The notes under the pieces: model-generated | Databases searched by the model: none | What the model was told of the DNA's origin: nothing | The model's input: only the letters and a program-made list of their open reading frames with translations | Assembly (NCBI RefSeq): GCF_003477995.1 | Contig: NZ_QUEM01000027.1 | Span: 1 to 53,397, forward strand | DNA length: 53,397 nt | Source of the DNA: Bacteroides sp. OF04-15BH | Lineage (GTDB): Bacteria; Bacteroidota; Bacteroidia; Bacteroidales; Bacteroidaceae | Direction: 5' to 3' | Made by a program: the position numbers and the translations under genes | Shown: one piece after another, positions 43,450 through 52,332 of the stretch | Layout of the letters: every line of letters starts with the position of its first letter | Position numbering within the stretch: position 1 is the stretch's first letter

Positions 43450-46400
43450 ATGAGTTTCTTTATGAAAACACTACTGGCACTCTGCTGCTGCGGATGTGTC
43501 CAGGAAGCAGCGGCGCAACCGGGGGCGCCTGAAAAACATGAAAAACGCCCGGATCATGTCAATAATGCGGAGACACCTTATTTTCCGCCGGTGTTCAACC
43601 AGCACGGAGGCTCGTGCGGTTCGGCCTCGCGCATCGGGTATATGTTTACTTATGAAATTGATGCCTACCGGAAGGCAGATGCCCGGAAAACGGAGAATAT
43701 CTATCCGACTCATTTTACCTGGCTGCTGACCAACAGCAACTCCGGAAAAGAGGGTATGGCTATGGCCAACGGAGTGCCCAACGCACAGGTCTATGGTGGT
43801 ACCACTTATTCGCAGGTGTTCGGAAACCAGGATTGCAGCAGTGCGGAATTCGGTTGGATGCAGGGGTATGACCAATGGTATGCCGCTATGTTCAACCGCA
43901 TCTCGCACAACTCGTTTTCTCCTTACGGACTGGATACGGAGGAAGGACGCGAACTGGTGAAAAACTGGCTGTGGAACCACAACGGAGACAAGGATTTCGG
44001 AGCCGGAGGTATCTGCGGCATTGGAGTGGCCAGTGCCTGCAAGCAGGGAACCATTGCCGACGATCCGCAGGGAATCAACAAGAAGGCCGGCGTGACGGGT
44101 ATGAAGTATGTGACCCGCTGGGGCGACGGAGTGGACCATGCGCTGACCATCGTGGGTTATGACGACCGTATTGTGTTCGATCTGGACAGTAATAAGGTAT
44201 ATGGTGAGAAGGACAAGGACGAATGCGGTGCCTGGATTATCGTAAATTCCTGGGGCGACGGATGGGCCAATAAAGGCTTTATCTATTGCCCGTACAAATA
44301 TTCGTTCCCGGTGCGGCAGCGTGAGGGCGGTGCCTGGAAACCGGAATTCTATCATGTGCGCAAGGATTACCGTCCCAAACGGACCCTGAAGCTGCGCATG
44401 GAGTATTCACGACGAAGCGAAATCAAGCTGTCGGTGGGGGTGGCTACCCGTGCGGATGCCCGTGAACCCGAACGCACGGTGGAACTGGAACACTTCAAGT
44501 TTGCCGGAGACGGACGGACGAACAAGAAGGCTACCTTCGGAATGGACGCGCCCACCCCGATGCTGGGAAAATGGGCCGACGGCAAGATGCACGACGAGCC
44601 GATGGAGCTGGGATATGACCTGACCGACCTGACCAAAGGGATGGACACCCGACGGCCGCTGAAATATTTCCTGATTATCGAAACGAAAAAGGAGGCAATC
44701 GGTCAGGGAGCAATCTATCATGCCTCGGTGATAGATTATGAATGGGACACGCTGGGCGTGGAAACCCCGATGTATGTGGGACTGCGCTATCCGGTGGTGA
44801 GCGGAGGAGTAAAGACGGTGCTCACGGCCCGGGTAGATGGTGAGCCGTTCTTCGACCCGGTGAACGTGCGCGGAAACGGCGGAGCGGCAGGCTTCTGTTG
44901 GGAAGCACCGCAACGCTCGGTGTATGAACTGGCGGGATATGCCGTGAGCGACGGAACGGAAGGAAAAGCAGATACGCTTCCGGCCGAAGCACGGAGCTAT
45001 GAGAAAACGGAATACGGAAAGACCTATCGGGTGCAGGCGCTGTACCGGAGAAACGGAAAGACGGTGGCATCGGCAGGAGCCAATGCGTGGAAATGTCTGC
45101 CCGAACAGAAGCAGGAGTGCCGGGCGCTCCGGCTGGATTCTGCCGGACTGGTAGTACCCGGAGTGTTTGCCACCAACTATCCTGAGGCAACCATTGAATT
45201 CTGGATAAAGCCTTATTCCTGGAAAAGCTGGAATCAAGGGATGGGACCCGGATGGGGCCGCTGGCTGATTCATGCCAATGATGACGGCGCCATTACGGCC
45301 GGATGGGATGGAGACAACCGGATGAATACACGCAAAGGCACTATCGTGCCGGGACAGTGGTATCATCTGGCTTTTGTGGTGCGCGAAGACTCGCTGACGG
45401 TATATGTGAACGGCAAACCCGAAGGAGGCATGCGGGCCCGGGGACGAAAAGGTATTGGAGGCTTCGGTGATTTTCCGCTCAACGGAAGCGGAGATGGTGC
45501 CTGGGACGCGGAGCTGGCCGAGCTGCGTTTCTGGAAAACGGCACGCAGCGAGGAGGAAATCCGGGAAATGATGCACGACACGTTTGCCGAGATGGGACGG
45601 CCCGAGGATCTGTTGGCCTGTTATAACGGATCGGTGTATCAGGAAGGTAAAAAGAGTTTCTGGAACGACCGTACCGGGCGTTTTGCCGCCGAACTGGTGC
45701 ATGCCGAAGGAGTGAAGGAAATGGCTCTGCCCCAGTCGCTGATGCAGACCGGAACACGGACGGAATGGGCCCGTATAGCCGGAAAAGATACAACGGTTAC
45801 TGCCGGACAGCCTTTCCAGCCGAAAGCATGGATATCGGCGGGTATGGAGACTATATCCTGGTGTGTGACAGACCCGAAAGGAAACAAAACCACCAAGGAA
45901 GGCAGTGCGCCGGTGTTCTTCCTGAACCGGAAGGGCCGTTACGAACTGGCGTTGCAGGCACGCGACCGGGAAGGAAAGATTCATGAGGACAAGAGACTGG
46001 TAGAGGTGGAACAGCCGGAGGTATCGGCCCGTTTCCGTGCATCGCTGCCGGAACTTAAGGTCGGTGAACCGGTGACTTTCCTGCCCGAGACAGTGCTTCC
46101 GGGCTGTGGCTATCAGTGGACCGTGAGAGGGGCAGAAACGGGAGCAACCGATCTGCATGCCGTACGGGCACTTTACGAACGGCCGGGTAGCTATGCCGTG
46201 AAATTGCGGGTAAAGGATCCGGTGAGCGGGCGCAGAGCCGTGAAACGGATGCGCTGGATGGTGAAGAACGTGAAGCCGCTGCCGGAGTTTGATCTGTCAC
46301 GCCGGGTTGTGGTGTGCGGACAGCGGGTAGAACTGAGCGACCGAAGCAAGTATCGTCCGACAGACTGGCACTGGAGCGTGAAGAGCAGACTCACCACTTA

Positions 46401-47202
46401 TCAGGTGGGAGGCAGACATGCCGTGATCACTCCGGAGAAACCGGGTGTCTATGACGTGGCGCTGACCGTGCGCAATGAAATGGGTACGGATTCACTGGTG
46501 AAGAAGCAGACTCTGGTGGTATGCGGAGCTGACAGCAAGAACGGTCTGAACTTTACTCAGGCGGAGGCGGCAGTGCAGACTCAGAAAACTCCTTGGTCAA
46601 AAGGACAGGAGGAAATGACGCTGGAGTGGTGGATGTATCCGGCTCAGGCCGACCGGATGGCCGGTATGGGCCAGGAAGGAAGCTGGTCGCTCACTGCCCA
46701 GAAAAACGGAGCTTTGGTGCTGAAGGTAGATACCGTGGTTTACCGCACACCGGCCGGTGCCTTGCGTTGTGGAGAGTGGCATCATTATGCCGTGCGTTTC
46801 TGTCGCGGCAAGGTGGACTTCCTGAGAGACGGGGCAGTGGTGCACAGTCAGCAGCAGGCCGTGCAGACCATCGGTGGAGAAAAACCGATGTATCTGGGCG
46901 GAAAGGAACATCCGATGAGCGGCGTTATAGACGAACTGCGTTGCTGGGGCGAGGCTCTGGATGATGCCGTGCTGCAGGAGGTGGCCAACCGTCCGTTGGA
47001 TCAGGCCTGGAAAGAAAGTCATGAAGGTAAGTATCTTCCTTTGCTCTATTATGATTTCAATCAGAGTGGAGGAGATGTCGAAGACCGCTCAGAGTCCGGC
47101 AACCGGGGTATCCGAAGCGGCTTTGGTCCCGATGGAGATGCCTGGGGGCGTACCGAGGGAGTCTTTTCTTTAGAATTTCCATTGCCCGAAAAGAAGAAAT
47201 AA
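43450..47202 (+). CDS. Large secreted papain-like cysteine peptidase with lectin-like and PKD-like domains
   Basis: About 1250 residues; the ATG at 43462 is an equally good start (1246 residues, numbering used here). A signal peptide ends near EAAAQ (19). The C1-like peptidase spans about 40-280. It has Gln47 and Cys52 in FNQHGGSCGSAS, His226 in GVDHALTIVGY and Asn262 in IIVNSWGDGW, so the catalytic set is complete. The remainder shows a LamG-like (concanavalin-type) domain about 590-750, two PKD-like Ig domains about 770-1000 and a second LamG-like domain about 1010-1200. It probably cleaves glycoproteins or surface proteins. No type IX sorting tail seen. YiiX-type gene follows by 30 bp. Confidence 0.83.
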   Translation: MSFFMKTLLALCCCGCVQEAAAQPGAPEKHEKRPDHVNNAETPYFPPVFNQHGGSCGSASRIGYMFTYEIDAYRKADARKTENIYPTHFTWLLTNSNSGKEGMAMANGVPNAQVYGGTTYSQVFGNQDCSSAEFGWMQGYDQWYAAMFNRISHNSFSPYGLDTEEGRELVKNWLWNHNGDKDFGAGGICGIGVASACKQGTIADDPQGINKKAGVTGMKYVTRWGDGVDHALTIVGYDDRIVFDLDSNKVYGEKDKDECGAWIIVNSWGDGWANKGFIYCPYKYSFPVRQREGGAWKPEFYHVRKDYRPKRTLKLRMEYSRRSEIKLSVGVATRADAREPERTVELEHFKFAGDGRTNKKATFGMDAPTPMLGKWADGKMHDEPMELGYDLTDLTKGMDTRRPLKYFLIIETKKEAIGQGAIYHASVIDYEWDTLGVETPMYVGLRYPVVSGGVKTVLTARVDGEPFFDPVNVRGNGGAAGFCWEAPQRSVYELAGYAVSDGTEGKADTLPAEARSYEKTEYGKTYRVQALYRRNGKTVASAGANAWKCLPEQKQECRALRLDSAGLVVPGVFATNYPEATIEFWIKPYSWKSWNQGMGPGWGRWLIHANDDGAITAGWDGDNRMNTRKGTIVPGQWYHLAFVVREDSLTVYVNGKPEGGMRARGRKGIGGFGDFPLNGSGDGAWDAELAELRFWKTARSEEEIREMMHDTFAEMGRPEDLLACYNGSVYQEGKKSFWNDRTGRFAAELVHAEGVKEMALPQSLMQTGTRTEWARIAGKDTTVTAGQPFQPKAWISAGMETISWCVTDPKGNKTTKEGSAPVFFLNRKGRYELALQARDREGKIHEDKRLVEVEQPEVSARFRASLPELKVGEPVTFLPETVLPGCGYQWTVRGAETGATDLHAVRALYERPGSYAVKLRVKDPVSGRRAVKRMRWMVKNVKPLPEFDLSRRVVVCGQRVELSDRSKYRPTDWHWSVKSRLTTYQVGGRHAVITPEKPGVYDVALTVRNEMGTDSLVKKQTLVVCGADSKNGLNFTQAEAAVQTQKTPWSKGQEEMTLEWWMYPAQADRMAGMGQEGSWSLTAQKNGALVLKVDTVVYRTPAGALRCGEWHHYAVRFCRGKVDFLRDGAVVHSQQQAVQTIGGEKPMYLGGKEHPMSGVIDELRCWGEALDDAVLQEVANRPLDQAWKESHEGKYLPLLYYDFNQSGGDVEDRSESGNRGIRSGFGPDGDAWGRTEGVFSLEFPLPEKKK

Positions 47203-47232
47203 CTCTTTTTCTTAAAAAAGAATACAAAAAGA

Positions 47233-47868
47233 ATGGTGCGTATAAGTTTTTTTATTAAATTGCCAGCCGTTATCCTGCTTGGTCTTTTTTTCGGGTGCGA
47301 AGGAGAAAGACCACAGGCAGGAGAGCCGGTACGGGTGGACACAACTTTGTGGCGAGACGGTGACTTGCTGTTCCGAATGGGACTGGAAGGAGCCAGCCGG
47401 GTGGTGACGACCGTGGGCGGAGGAGACTTTTCGCATGTGGGACTGACTCTGAAAAAGAACGGACGGTGGATGGTGGTGCACGCGGTGCCCAACGAAGCAC
47501 TGCCGGGAGAGACAGACCGCATCAAGTGCGAGCCTCTGGACAGTTTCTTTGCACCGCAGAGAGCCTGTCGGGGAGCATGGCGAAGAGTAGACTGTTCCGA
47601 TAGTGTGGCGGCGCAGGTGGCGCTGGCGGCATACGGAAAATATGAAAAGGGTGTTAGTTTTGACCATGACTATGATTTGTGGGATACAACCAGTTTCTAT
47701 TGTACGGAGCTGGTGTGGTATCTGTACCGCAAACATGGAATAGATCTGGCAGAAGAGAGAAGACATCAGCTGGTGATTCCCGGAAAGACATCAAGCTATC
47801 TGTTTCCGGAAGATTTATGGGTCAGCAACAGACTGGTGCCGCAAAATCAAAAACATAATAACCCTTAA
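47233..47868 (+). CDS. YiiX/YebB-like NlpC/P60 cysteine hydrolase lipoprotein
   Basis: A 211-residue lipoprotein (lipobox LFFGC, Cys22). It has the circularly permuted papain fold of the YiiX/YebB group: RDGDLLFRMG near 41, catalytic His68 in FSHVGL, and Cys157 in FYCTELVWYLY. Members of the group cleave peptide, amide or acyl bonds; the substrate here is unknown, with cell-wall peptide or lipid-linked peptide as candidates. It is 30 bp after the large peptidase and 12 bp before the DUF4878-like lipoprotein, so the three genes share a transcript. Confidence 0.85.
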   Translation: MVRISFFIKLPAVILLGLFFGCEGERPQAGEPVRVDTTLWRDGDLLFRMGLEGASRVVTTVGGGDFSHVGLTLKKNGRWMVVHAVPNEALPGETDRIKCEPLDSFFAPQRACRGAWRRVDCSDSVAAQVALAAYGKYEKGVSFDHDYDLWDTTSFYCTELVWYLYRKHGIDLAEERRHQLVIPGKTSSYLFPEDLWVSNRLVPQNQKHNNP

Positions 47869-47880
47869 AACGAACAGCCT

Positions 47881-48255
47881 ATGGGAAAGAAAAATTTGTA
47901 TGCATTATTGGGCGGACTGTTGCTGACTGCCTGTAGTGGAAGCGGGGCCGGAGATGCCTTGCAGGATTATCTGGATGCCATGCAGAACAAGGACTATGTG
48001 GCCTTTGTGGATGGCATGAATTTCAAGAAGCAACCGACTCAGGAACAGAAGGAGCAGTTTGCGGCCCTCATTGGAGAAAAAGCCGAGAAAAATGGAAATG
48101 TAGAAGAATATAATGTCGTGGGCGACAGTGTCATTGTGGAAGATTCTTTGGCCATTGTAACTTATGAAGTGGTTTATAAAGACGGTAGCAAAGATTTGGA
48201 AAAACAGCCCATGGTAAAGAAAGATGGAAAATGGCTGATGGAAATCGGCAAATAA
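47881..48255 (+). CDS. Small DUF4878-like lipoprotein
   Basis: A 124-residue lipoprotein (lipobox LLTAC at Cys18). The fold pattern of an N-terminal helix with LQDYLDAMQNKDYVAFVDGM and a late beta section ending in VKKDGKWLMEIGK is that of DUF4878/NTF2-like lipoproteins common in Bacteroides. Their role is not established; binding a small ligand or protecting a partner enzyme is possible. Last gene of the unit before the terminator at 48284. Confidence 0.75.
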   Translation: MGKKNLYALLGGLLLTACSGSGAGDALQDYLDAMQNKDYVAFVDGMNFKKQPTQEQKEQFAALIGEKAEKNGNVEEYNVVGDSVIVEDSLAIVTYEVVYKDGSKDLEKQPMVKKDGKWLMEIGK

Positions 48256-48283
48256 CGCTTTTAGAATTGAATGATAGTTTCTG

Positions 48284-48315
48284 AAAAAGGGAGTCCGGGA
48301 GGACTCCCCTTTTGT
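48284..48315 (+). terminator. Terminator of the peptidase-YiiX-DUF4878 unit
   Basis: The stem AAAAGGGAGTCC pairs with GGACTCCCCTTTT around a short GGGA loop, followed by T residues. It lies 29 bp after the lipoprotein stop codon. Confidence 0.85.
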
Positions 48316-48616
48316 ATTTTTAAAAGGCAGAATAAAACCGAAAAAAACTAAAAAAGAAAATTGACTTATTATTTTTTACTATCTTTGCCGCCAGCAGGTA
48401 GGTCTGTATCCCGTTGTGATGTATCTGTTATTCTACACTAAAAAACCCCTTAACTAAACCAGGGCTCCTTTTTAATAGAATCGTGATGATATGAGGTGTA
48501 ATAGGGAGCTTATACCTTGGAGTATTTTTGTTTTATTTGTCCTGGATTATAAAAACGATTTTAAGCAATACTACCTTGATTTTTTAACAAAAAACTAATG
48601 TTTTATTTAATGTGTT
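48316..48616 (+). other. Long leader region before the frameshifted AraC gene
   Basis: No gene is seen. It contains a -7 element, TATCTTTG at 48380-48387 followed by C, with TTGAC at 48361-48365 upstream. The transcript would have a leader of about 225 nt before the ATG at 48617. That leader includes short inverted segments but no structure I can name. A small RNA or leader regulation is possible. Confidence 0.5.
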
Positions 48617-49485
48617 ATGAACCTATTTTACCTGGATGAGCATAAGGCATGCTCTAATTATTCGAATGCGATACAGGAAGGTTTCATCCATTATCGAGTA
48701 GACGCGGGAAAGAGCTATGCGGATGAAAGCAAGAAAGACTGTATCCTATTTCTCCTGAAAGGCAAGATCGCACTGAGGACAGGAGAGAGAAAATCTATGT
48801 TAAACTCGGGCGATATGACTTTTATCCAGCGTTATAGCTGGTGTGAATTAGAGTTTCATGAGGAATCCGACATCATTATTGCCTTGTTTGAAAACACAGT
48901 AGACAACTGTGAGAATATGAACTTTTCGCGCTTCCTGCCGATGAGAGACCAGATTAAGTATGAGATGCTGCCGATGGATATCCGGAAACAGCTTTATATG
49001 TATCTGGAGCTGCTTACCGAATATCTGGATAGTGGAGCCAACTGTATTCATTTTCATGAGATTAAGATGAAGGAACTGTTCTGGCTCATGCGTTTTTACT
49101 ATTCGAAACTGGAACTGGCCACCTTCTTTTATCCAATGTTGGGAAGCGACTATCATTTTAGAAACAAAGTGTGGAGTAACTACCGTAAGGCAAAGAGTAT
49201 TAAAGAGTTGGCAGAATTGTGTCATGTGTCTCTGTCATCATTCAAAAAGCAATTTAACAAAGAATTTGATGAACCGGCAGGCCGGTGATGCACAAGCAGA
49301 TGAAATCTGCCATTATAAACAAACTGGCTAATGAAAATGCAACGGTAAGCGAGGTGGCTTATTCCTTGAACTTTTCATCGTTGTCGCAGTTCACCCGGTT
49401 CTGCAAAAAGAATCTGGGTTGTACGCCGACCGAGTGGCGAAAAGTGAATCTTTTAAGAGAAGATGCGGATTTTCCCGAGGCGTAA
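48617..49485 (+). pseudogene. AraC-family regulator split by a one-base frameshift
   Basis: The first frame (48617-49288, 223 residues) has a cupin-like N-terminus and the first helix-turn-helix, IKELAELCHVSLSSFKKQF, then stops after EPAGR. The second frame (from 49285/49288 to 49485) continues at once with MHKQMKSAII and the second helix-turn-helix, SEVAYSLNFSSLSQFTRFC. One added G in CGGTGATGC would read CGG TGG ATG, restoring the expected Arg-Trp-Met and a protein of about 289 residues. Stop and start overlap as TGATG, but neither half alone should bind DNA normally. A sequencing error is the other explanation. Confidence 0.82.
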
Positions 49486-50082
49486 CCGTAAGGATAAATA
49501 TTGGAGCTAAAATGGTAATTCCTTTGGAGAAATAACCCCTATATTTGCAAACAGAAGATAGAATGCGATAGATTGTCTGCTCTGAACTGAGGATATCATG
49601 AGAATGAATAGATAAGAGTAGGAAAGTACAGGACAAAATGAAAACAAAGACATTATGCGTCTGATACGGGAAAAGGATGCGTAATTACCAATTATTCGAT
49701 TCAAGAACAAGAAAGTAGTGTAGAAGGAACCAGTAAACCCAGATGTTTCCAATAATAATGAGTTGATGTGTGAGGACAGTAAGGAATATTTATATTCTTT
49801 GCTGTCTTCTTGCGTTTTCCAAAGAAAAATGCATCCAGATAAAAAAGGGAAAACAAAAAGGCTGAAATGCTAATTGAATCAGAGCCTGCAGGCCTATCTT
49901 TGTGATTGTCTTTATATTGTATTTGAGTACCCAAAAGTAAATTAATATGAGTAATGGAAAGAACGGAGAACCACGGGAAAAGTGGAAAATCCTCATGTTC
50001 CTTCAAAGAAACGGTCAGAAAACCATAATACTATATGTGACTATTCGTGAATCCTGACTGCTACAGGCTTAATTAGGGAGAG
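49486..50082. other. About 600-bp region without a recognisable gene
   Basis: Short frames exist on both strands but none resembles a known protein or has good codon use. Two perfect + strand -7 elements are present, TATATTTG at 49540-49547 and TATCTTTG at 49895-49902. The second follows a 10-bp palindrome GCCTGCAGGC (49883-49892). It may be decayed sequence or hold small RNAs. Confidence 0.5.
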
Positions 50083-50112
50083 ACGCGTCATGGCCAGTCG
50101 GCCATGACGCGT
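50083..50112. terminator. Long perfect hairpin at the end of the - strand AraC gene
   Basis: A 13-bp perfect stem (50083-50095 with 50100-50112) with an AGTC loop, only 3 bp from the AraC stop codon. The T run is poor on the - strand, so it may act as a hairpin that protects the 3' end as well as a terminator. Confidence 0.7.
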
Positions 50113-50115
50113 TGT

Positions 50116-50985
50116 TTATTCATACCGTCTGCGATAGGCCAGGGGAGATACCGTTTTCTGTTTTTTGAAAAATTTGCAGAAGGCTGCCTGGTCGGAGAAG
50201 TTCAGAGTGTCGGCTATCTCGCCGATGGAAATTTTGTTGTCCTCGAGCAGAGCCATGGCATGATGAACGATTTCCTGGCAGATAAAAAAGTAAGGTGTCT
50301 TGCCGGTGGTTTCCTTGATGATGCGTGTCAGGTGTTTCTCGGAAATGCAGAGCGTCTGGGCGTAGAAGTTCAACCGGTGCTCCCGGACAGCATGTTCATT
50401 GACCAGCTTGAAAAAATTCAGGGTGACAAAGTCCCGTCGGCTGATATACTTGGGAGCATCATCGGCTTCTTTCAGATGCCGGTAGAGAGCATTGCCCAGT
50501 TCCAGATTGAAACTGCGAAAATACAATTCAGCCATTTCACGTTGATAGTAATGGTTCTTGTCGGCAAGGATTTCTTTCAGTTGCTGCAATTGTCTTTGCA
50601 TCAGAGTCGTTTCCTTTTCTGTAAAGTCCATAATGGGGATGTTCAGCCGTTCCTGAGGATGAATCATGGGGCCCGGCCGTAAGTTTTTCAGGGAAGCGCT
50701 GGCAAACTCAAAGGTGGCAAATAAGGCCCATGCCTCCAGATCATTGCTGCAAGAACCTACCAGGAGTGTGGAGGTGTCCAGAAGGTCGACAAGTCCCTGC
50801 GTCAGTTCAAAGTTTTTACCGTTAATGGTTACGGACAGACTTCCCTGGCATACAAGCAGAAATAATCTGCTTTTTTCAATGGTGATTCCTTTCAGACGAA
50901 AGAAATCGGAAGGAGAAACCAAAAGCACCCAATCGCCCAAAGAACAGGTGGACGGAAATAGATTTGATAATTCTGTTTGTGTCAT
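50116..50985 (-). CDS. AraC-family regulator divergent from the RND efflux operon
   Basis: A 289-residue regulator with an AraC-type N-terminal domain (SRLFLLVCQGSLSVTINGKNF near 40) and C-terminal double helix-turn-helix (LNFYAQTLCISEKHLTRII near 205, IGEIADTLNFSDQAAFCKFF near 254). It ends in the usual SPLAYRRRYE. The start at 50985 follows a -7 element by about 30 nt. It shares a 199-bp gap with the efflux operon, whose transcription it probably controls; the inducer is unknown. Confidence 0.9.
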   Translation of the reverse strand: MTQTELSNLFPSTCSLGDWVLLVSPSDFFRLKGITIEKSRLFLLVCQGSLSVTINGKNFELTQGLVDLLDTSTLLVGSCSNDLEAWALFATFEFASASLKNLRPGPMIHPQERLNIPIMDFTEKETTLMQRQLQQLKEILADKNHYYQREMAELYFRSFNLELGNALYRHLKEADDAPKYISRRDFVTLNFFKLVNEHAVREHRLNFYAQTLCISEKHLTRIIKETTGKTPYFFICQEIVHHAMALLEDNKISIGEIADTLNFSDQAAFCKFFKKQKTVSPLAYRRRYE

Positions 50986-51013
50986 TCTGTGTTGTTTTTG
51001 TTGTGTTACGATG

Positions 51014-51021
51014 CAAAAATA
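51014..51021 (-). promoter_or_regulatory. -7 promoter element of the AraC gene
   Basis: On the - strand this reads TATTTTTG followed by C, a perfect TAnnTTTG, with a short leader to the start codon at 50985. Confidence 0.55.
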
Positions 51022-51070
51022 TAAAAATGTCTCTTATTGACAAAACAATGTGACTATTATACAGATGATA

Positions 51071-51088
51071 TGCTAACATTTGCTAACA
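51071..51088. promoter_or_regulatory. Direct repeat, likely AraC-regulator binding site
   Basis: TGCTAACA is repeated exactly with 10-bp period (51071-51078 and 51081-51088). One helical turn between half-sites is the classic layout for AraC-family binding. It lies about 60 bp upstream of the efflux -7 element. Confidence 0.5.
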
Positions 51089-51148
51089 GGATTCCTTTTA
51101 AACAAATGTTTGGCTCTTTTGGACAAGATATGTCTTTGATACATGGGG

Positions 51149-51156
51149 TAATTTTG
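51149..51156 (+). promoter_or_regulatory. -7 promoter element of the efflux operon
   Basis: TAATTTTG followed by C is a perfect TAnnTTTG. The leader to the adaptor ATG at 51185 would be about 20-25 nt. Confidence 0.6.
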
Positions 51157-51184
51157 CGCTACAACAAAGCAAAATCAAAATAAA

Positions 51185-52321
51185 ATGAAGATCAAAACAT
51201 TTATTCTTGTATCCGGCTTATGCGGAGGACTGTTGTTTTCCGGATGTCAGCAAAAAGTCCAGCAGCAGGCTGCGACGGGGGATTATCCACTGATGACTTT
51301 AAAAAAGGAAGATCGTCAGCTTTCCGTGAAATATTCTGCGGTGATTGAAGGACGTCAGGATGTGGAGGTACGTCCACAGGTTTCGGGAACGATAACCAAG
51401 GTGTGCGTGGATGAGGGAGCACAAGTGCGTAAAGGACAAGTGCTTTTTATCATCGATCAGGTACCTTATCGGGCTGCTCTTCAGAAGGCTGAGGCGTCTG
51501 TTGCTACGGCTGAGGCCAATGTGGCCACTGCCAAACAGAATCTGGAGGGTAAGGAACTTTTGTATCAGGGCAAGGTCGTTTCTGATTTTGAGTTGCGTAC
51601 TGCCCGGAATGAATACAAAAGTGCTGTGGCTTCTTTGAAACAGGCAAAGGCTGAACTGGATGATGCCCGGAATAATCTGTCTTATACAGAGGTAAAAAGT
51701 CCGGTAGACGGCTATGCCGGCATGACTTCTTACCGTGTGGGTGCTTTGGTCAGCGCTTCGATGACCGATCCTTTGATTACCGTTTCTGACAATTCAGAGA
51801 TGTATGCCTATTTTTCATTGACAGAAAAGCAGGTGCTTTCCCTGACAGCCGAGTACGGTTCTTTGGCGGAGGCTTTGAAATCTTTTCCCGACGTATCTCT
51901 GGAACTGAACGACGGTTCGGTATACGAACAGAAAGGACGGGTGGACGTAATCAGCGGCATTGTGGACAAGACAACCGGAACCGTGCGTCTGCGTGCAGTG
52001 TTTGCCAATCCCGGCAAGCGTTTGTTGAGCGGCGGACAAGCCAATGTGATAGTGCCTTATGAACAGAAACAGAGTCTGATTATTCCTCAGGAGGCCACTT
52101 ATGAGATTCAGGACCGTATTTTTGCTTTTAAAGTGGTAGACGGAAAGGCTGTCTCTACTCCGATAGAAGTGTTCCGCATCAATGACGGAAAGGAATATGT
52201 GGTGGAATCCGGACTGAAGGCCGGAGATGTGATTGTGGCCGAAGGAGCCGGTCTGCTGAAAGACGGTATGCCGGTCACTTCCGGAACGGGAACTGCTGAC
52301 AAGAAGAACGAAAAGAAATAG
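51185..52321 (+). CDS. RND efflux periplasmic adaptor lipoprotein (AcrA/MexA-like)
   Basis: A 378-residue membrane-fusion protein. The leader ends in LLFSGC at residue 21, so it is a lipoprotein. A lipoyl half (EVRPQVSGTITKVCVDEGAQV near 60) is followed by an alpha-hairpin (about 95-160) and second lipoyl half (YTEVKSPVDGYAGM near 163). Beta-barrel and membrane-proximal domains complete the family layout. It would connect the RND pump encoded 11 bp downstream with an outer-membrane channel whose gene is not in the window. Confidence 0.92.
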   Translation: MKIKTFILVSGLCGGLLFSGCQQKVQQQAATGDYPLMTLKKEDRQLSVKYSAVIEGRQDVEVRPQVSGTITKVCVDEGAQVRKGQVLFIIDQVPYRAALQKAEASVATAEANVATAKQNLEGKELLYQGKVVSDFELRTARNEYKSAVASLKQAKAELDDARNNLSYTEVKSPVDGYAGMTSYRVGALVSASMTDPLITVSDNSEMYAYFSLTEKQVLSLTAEYGSLAEALKSFPDVSLELNDGSVYEQKGRVDVISGIVDKTTGTVRLRAVFANPGKRLLSGGQANVIVPYEQKQSLIIPQEATYEIQDRIFAFKVVDGKAVSTPIEVFRINDGKEYVVESGLKAGDVIVAEGAGLLKDGMPVTSGTGTADKKNEKK

Positions 52322-52332
52322 GAGGGCACGTT

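Noticed and set aside
49600..49680. Sigma-factor-like peptide NKDIMRLIREKDA
   Set aside because: Only about 15 residues, with a stop codon next and no further similarity; chance or too decayed to call.
49701..50006. 101-codon - strand frame
   Set aside because: Biased, hydrophobic low-complexity translation with no start context and no known family.
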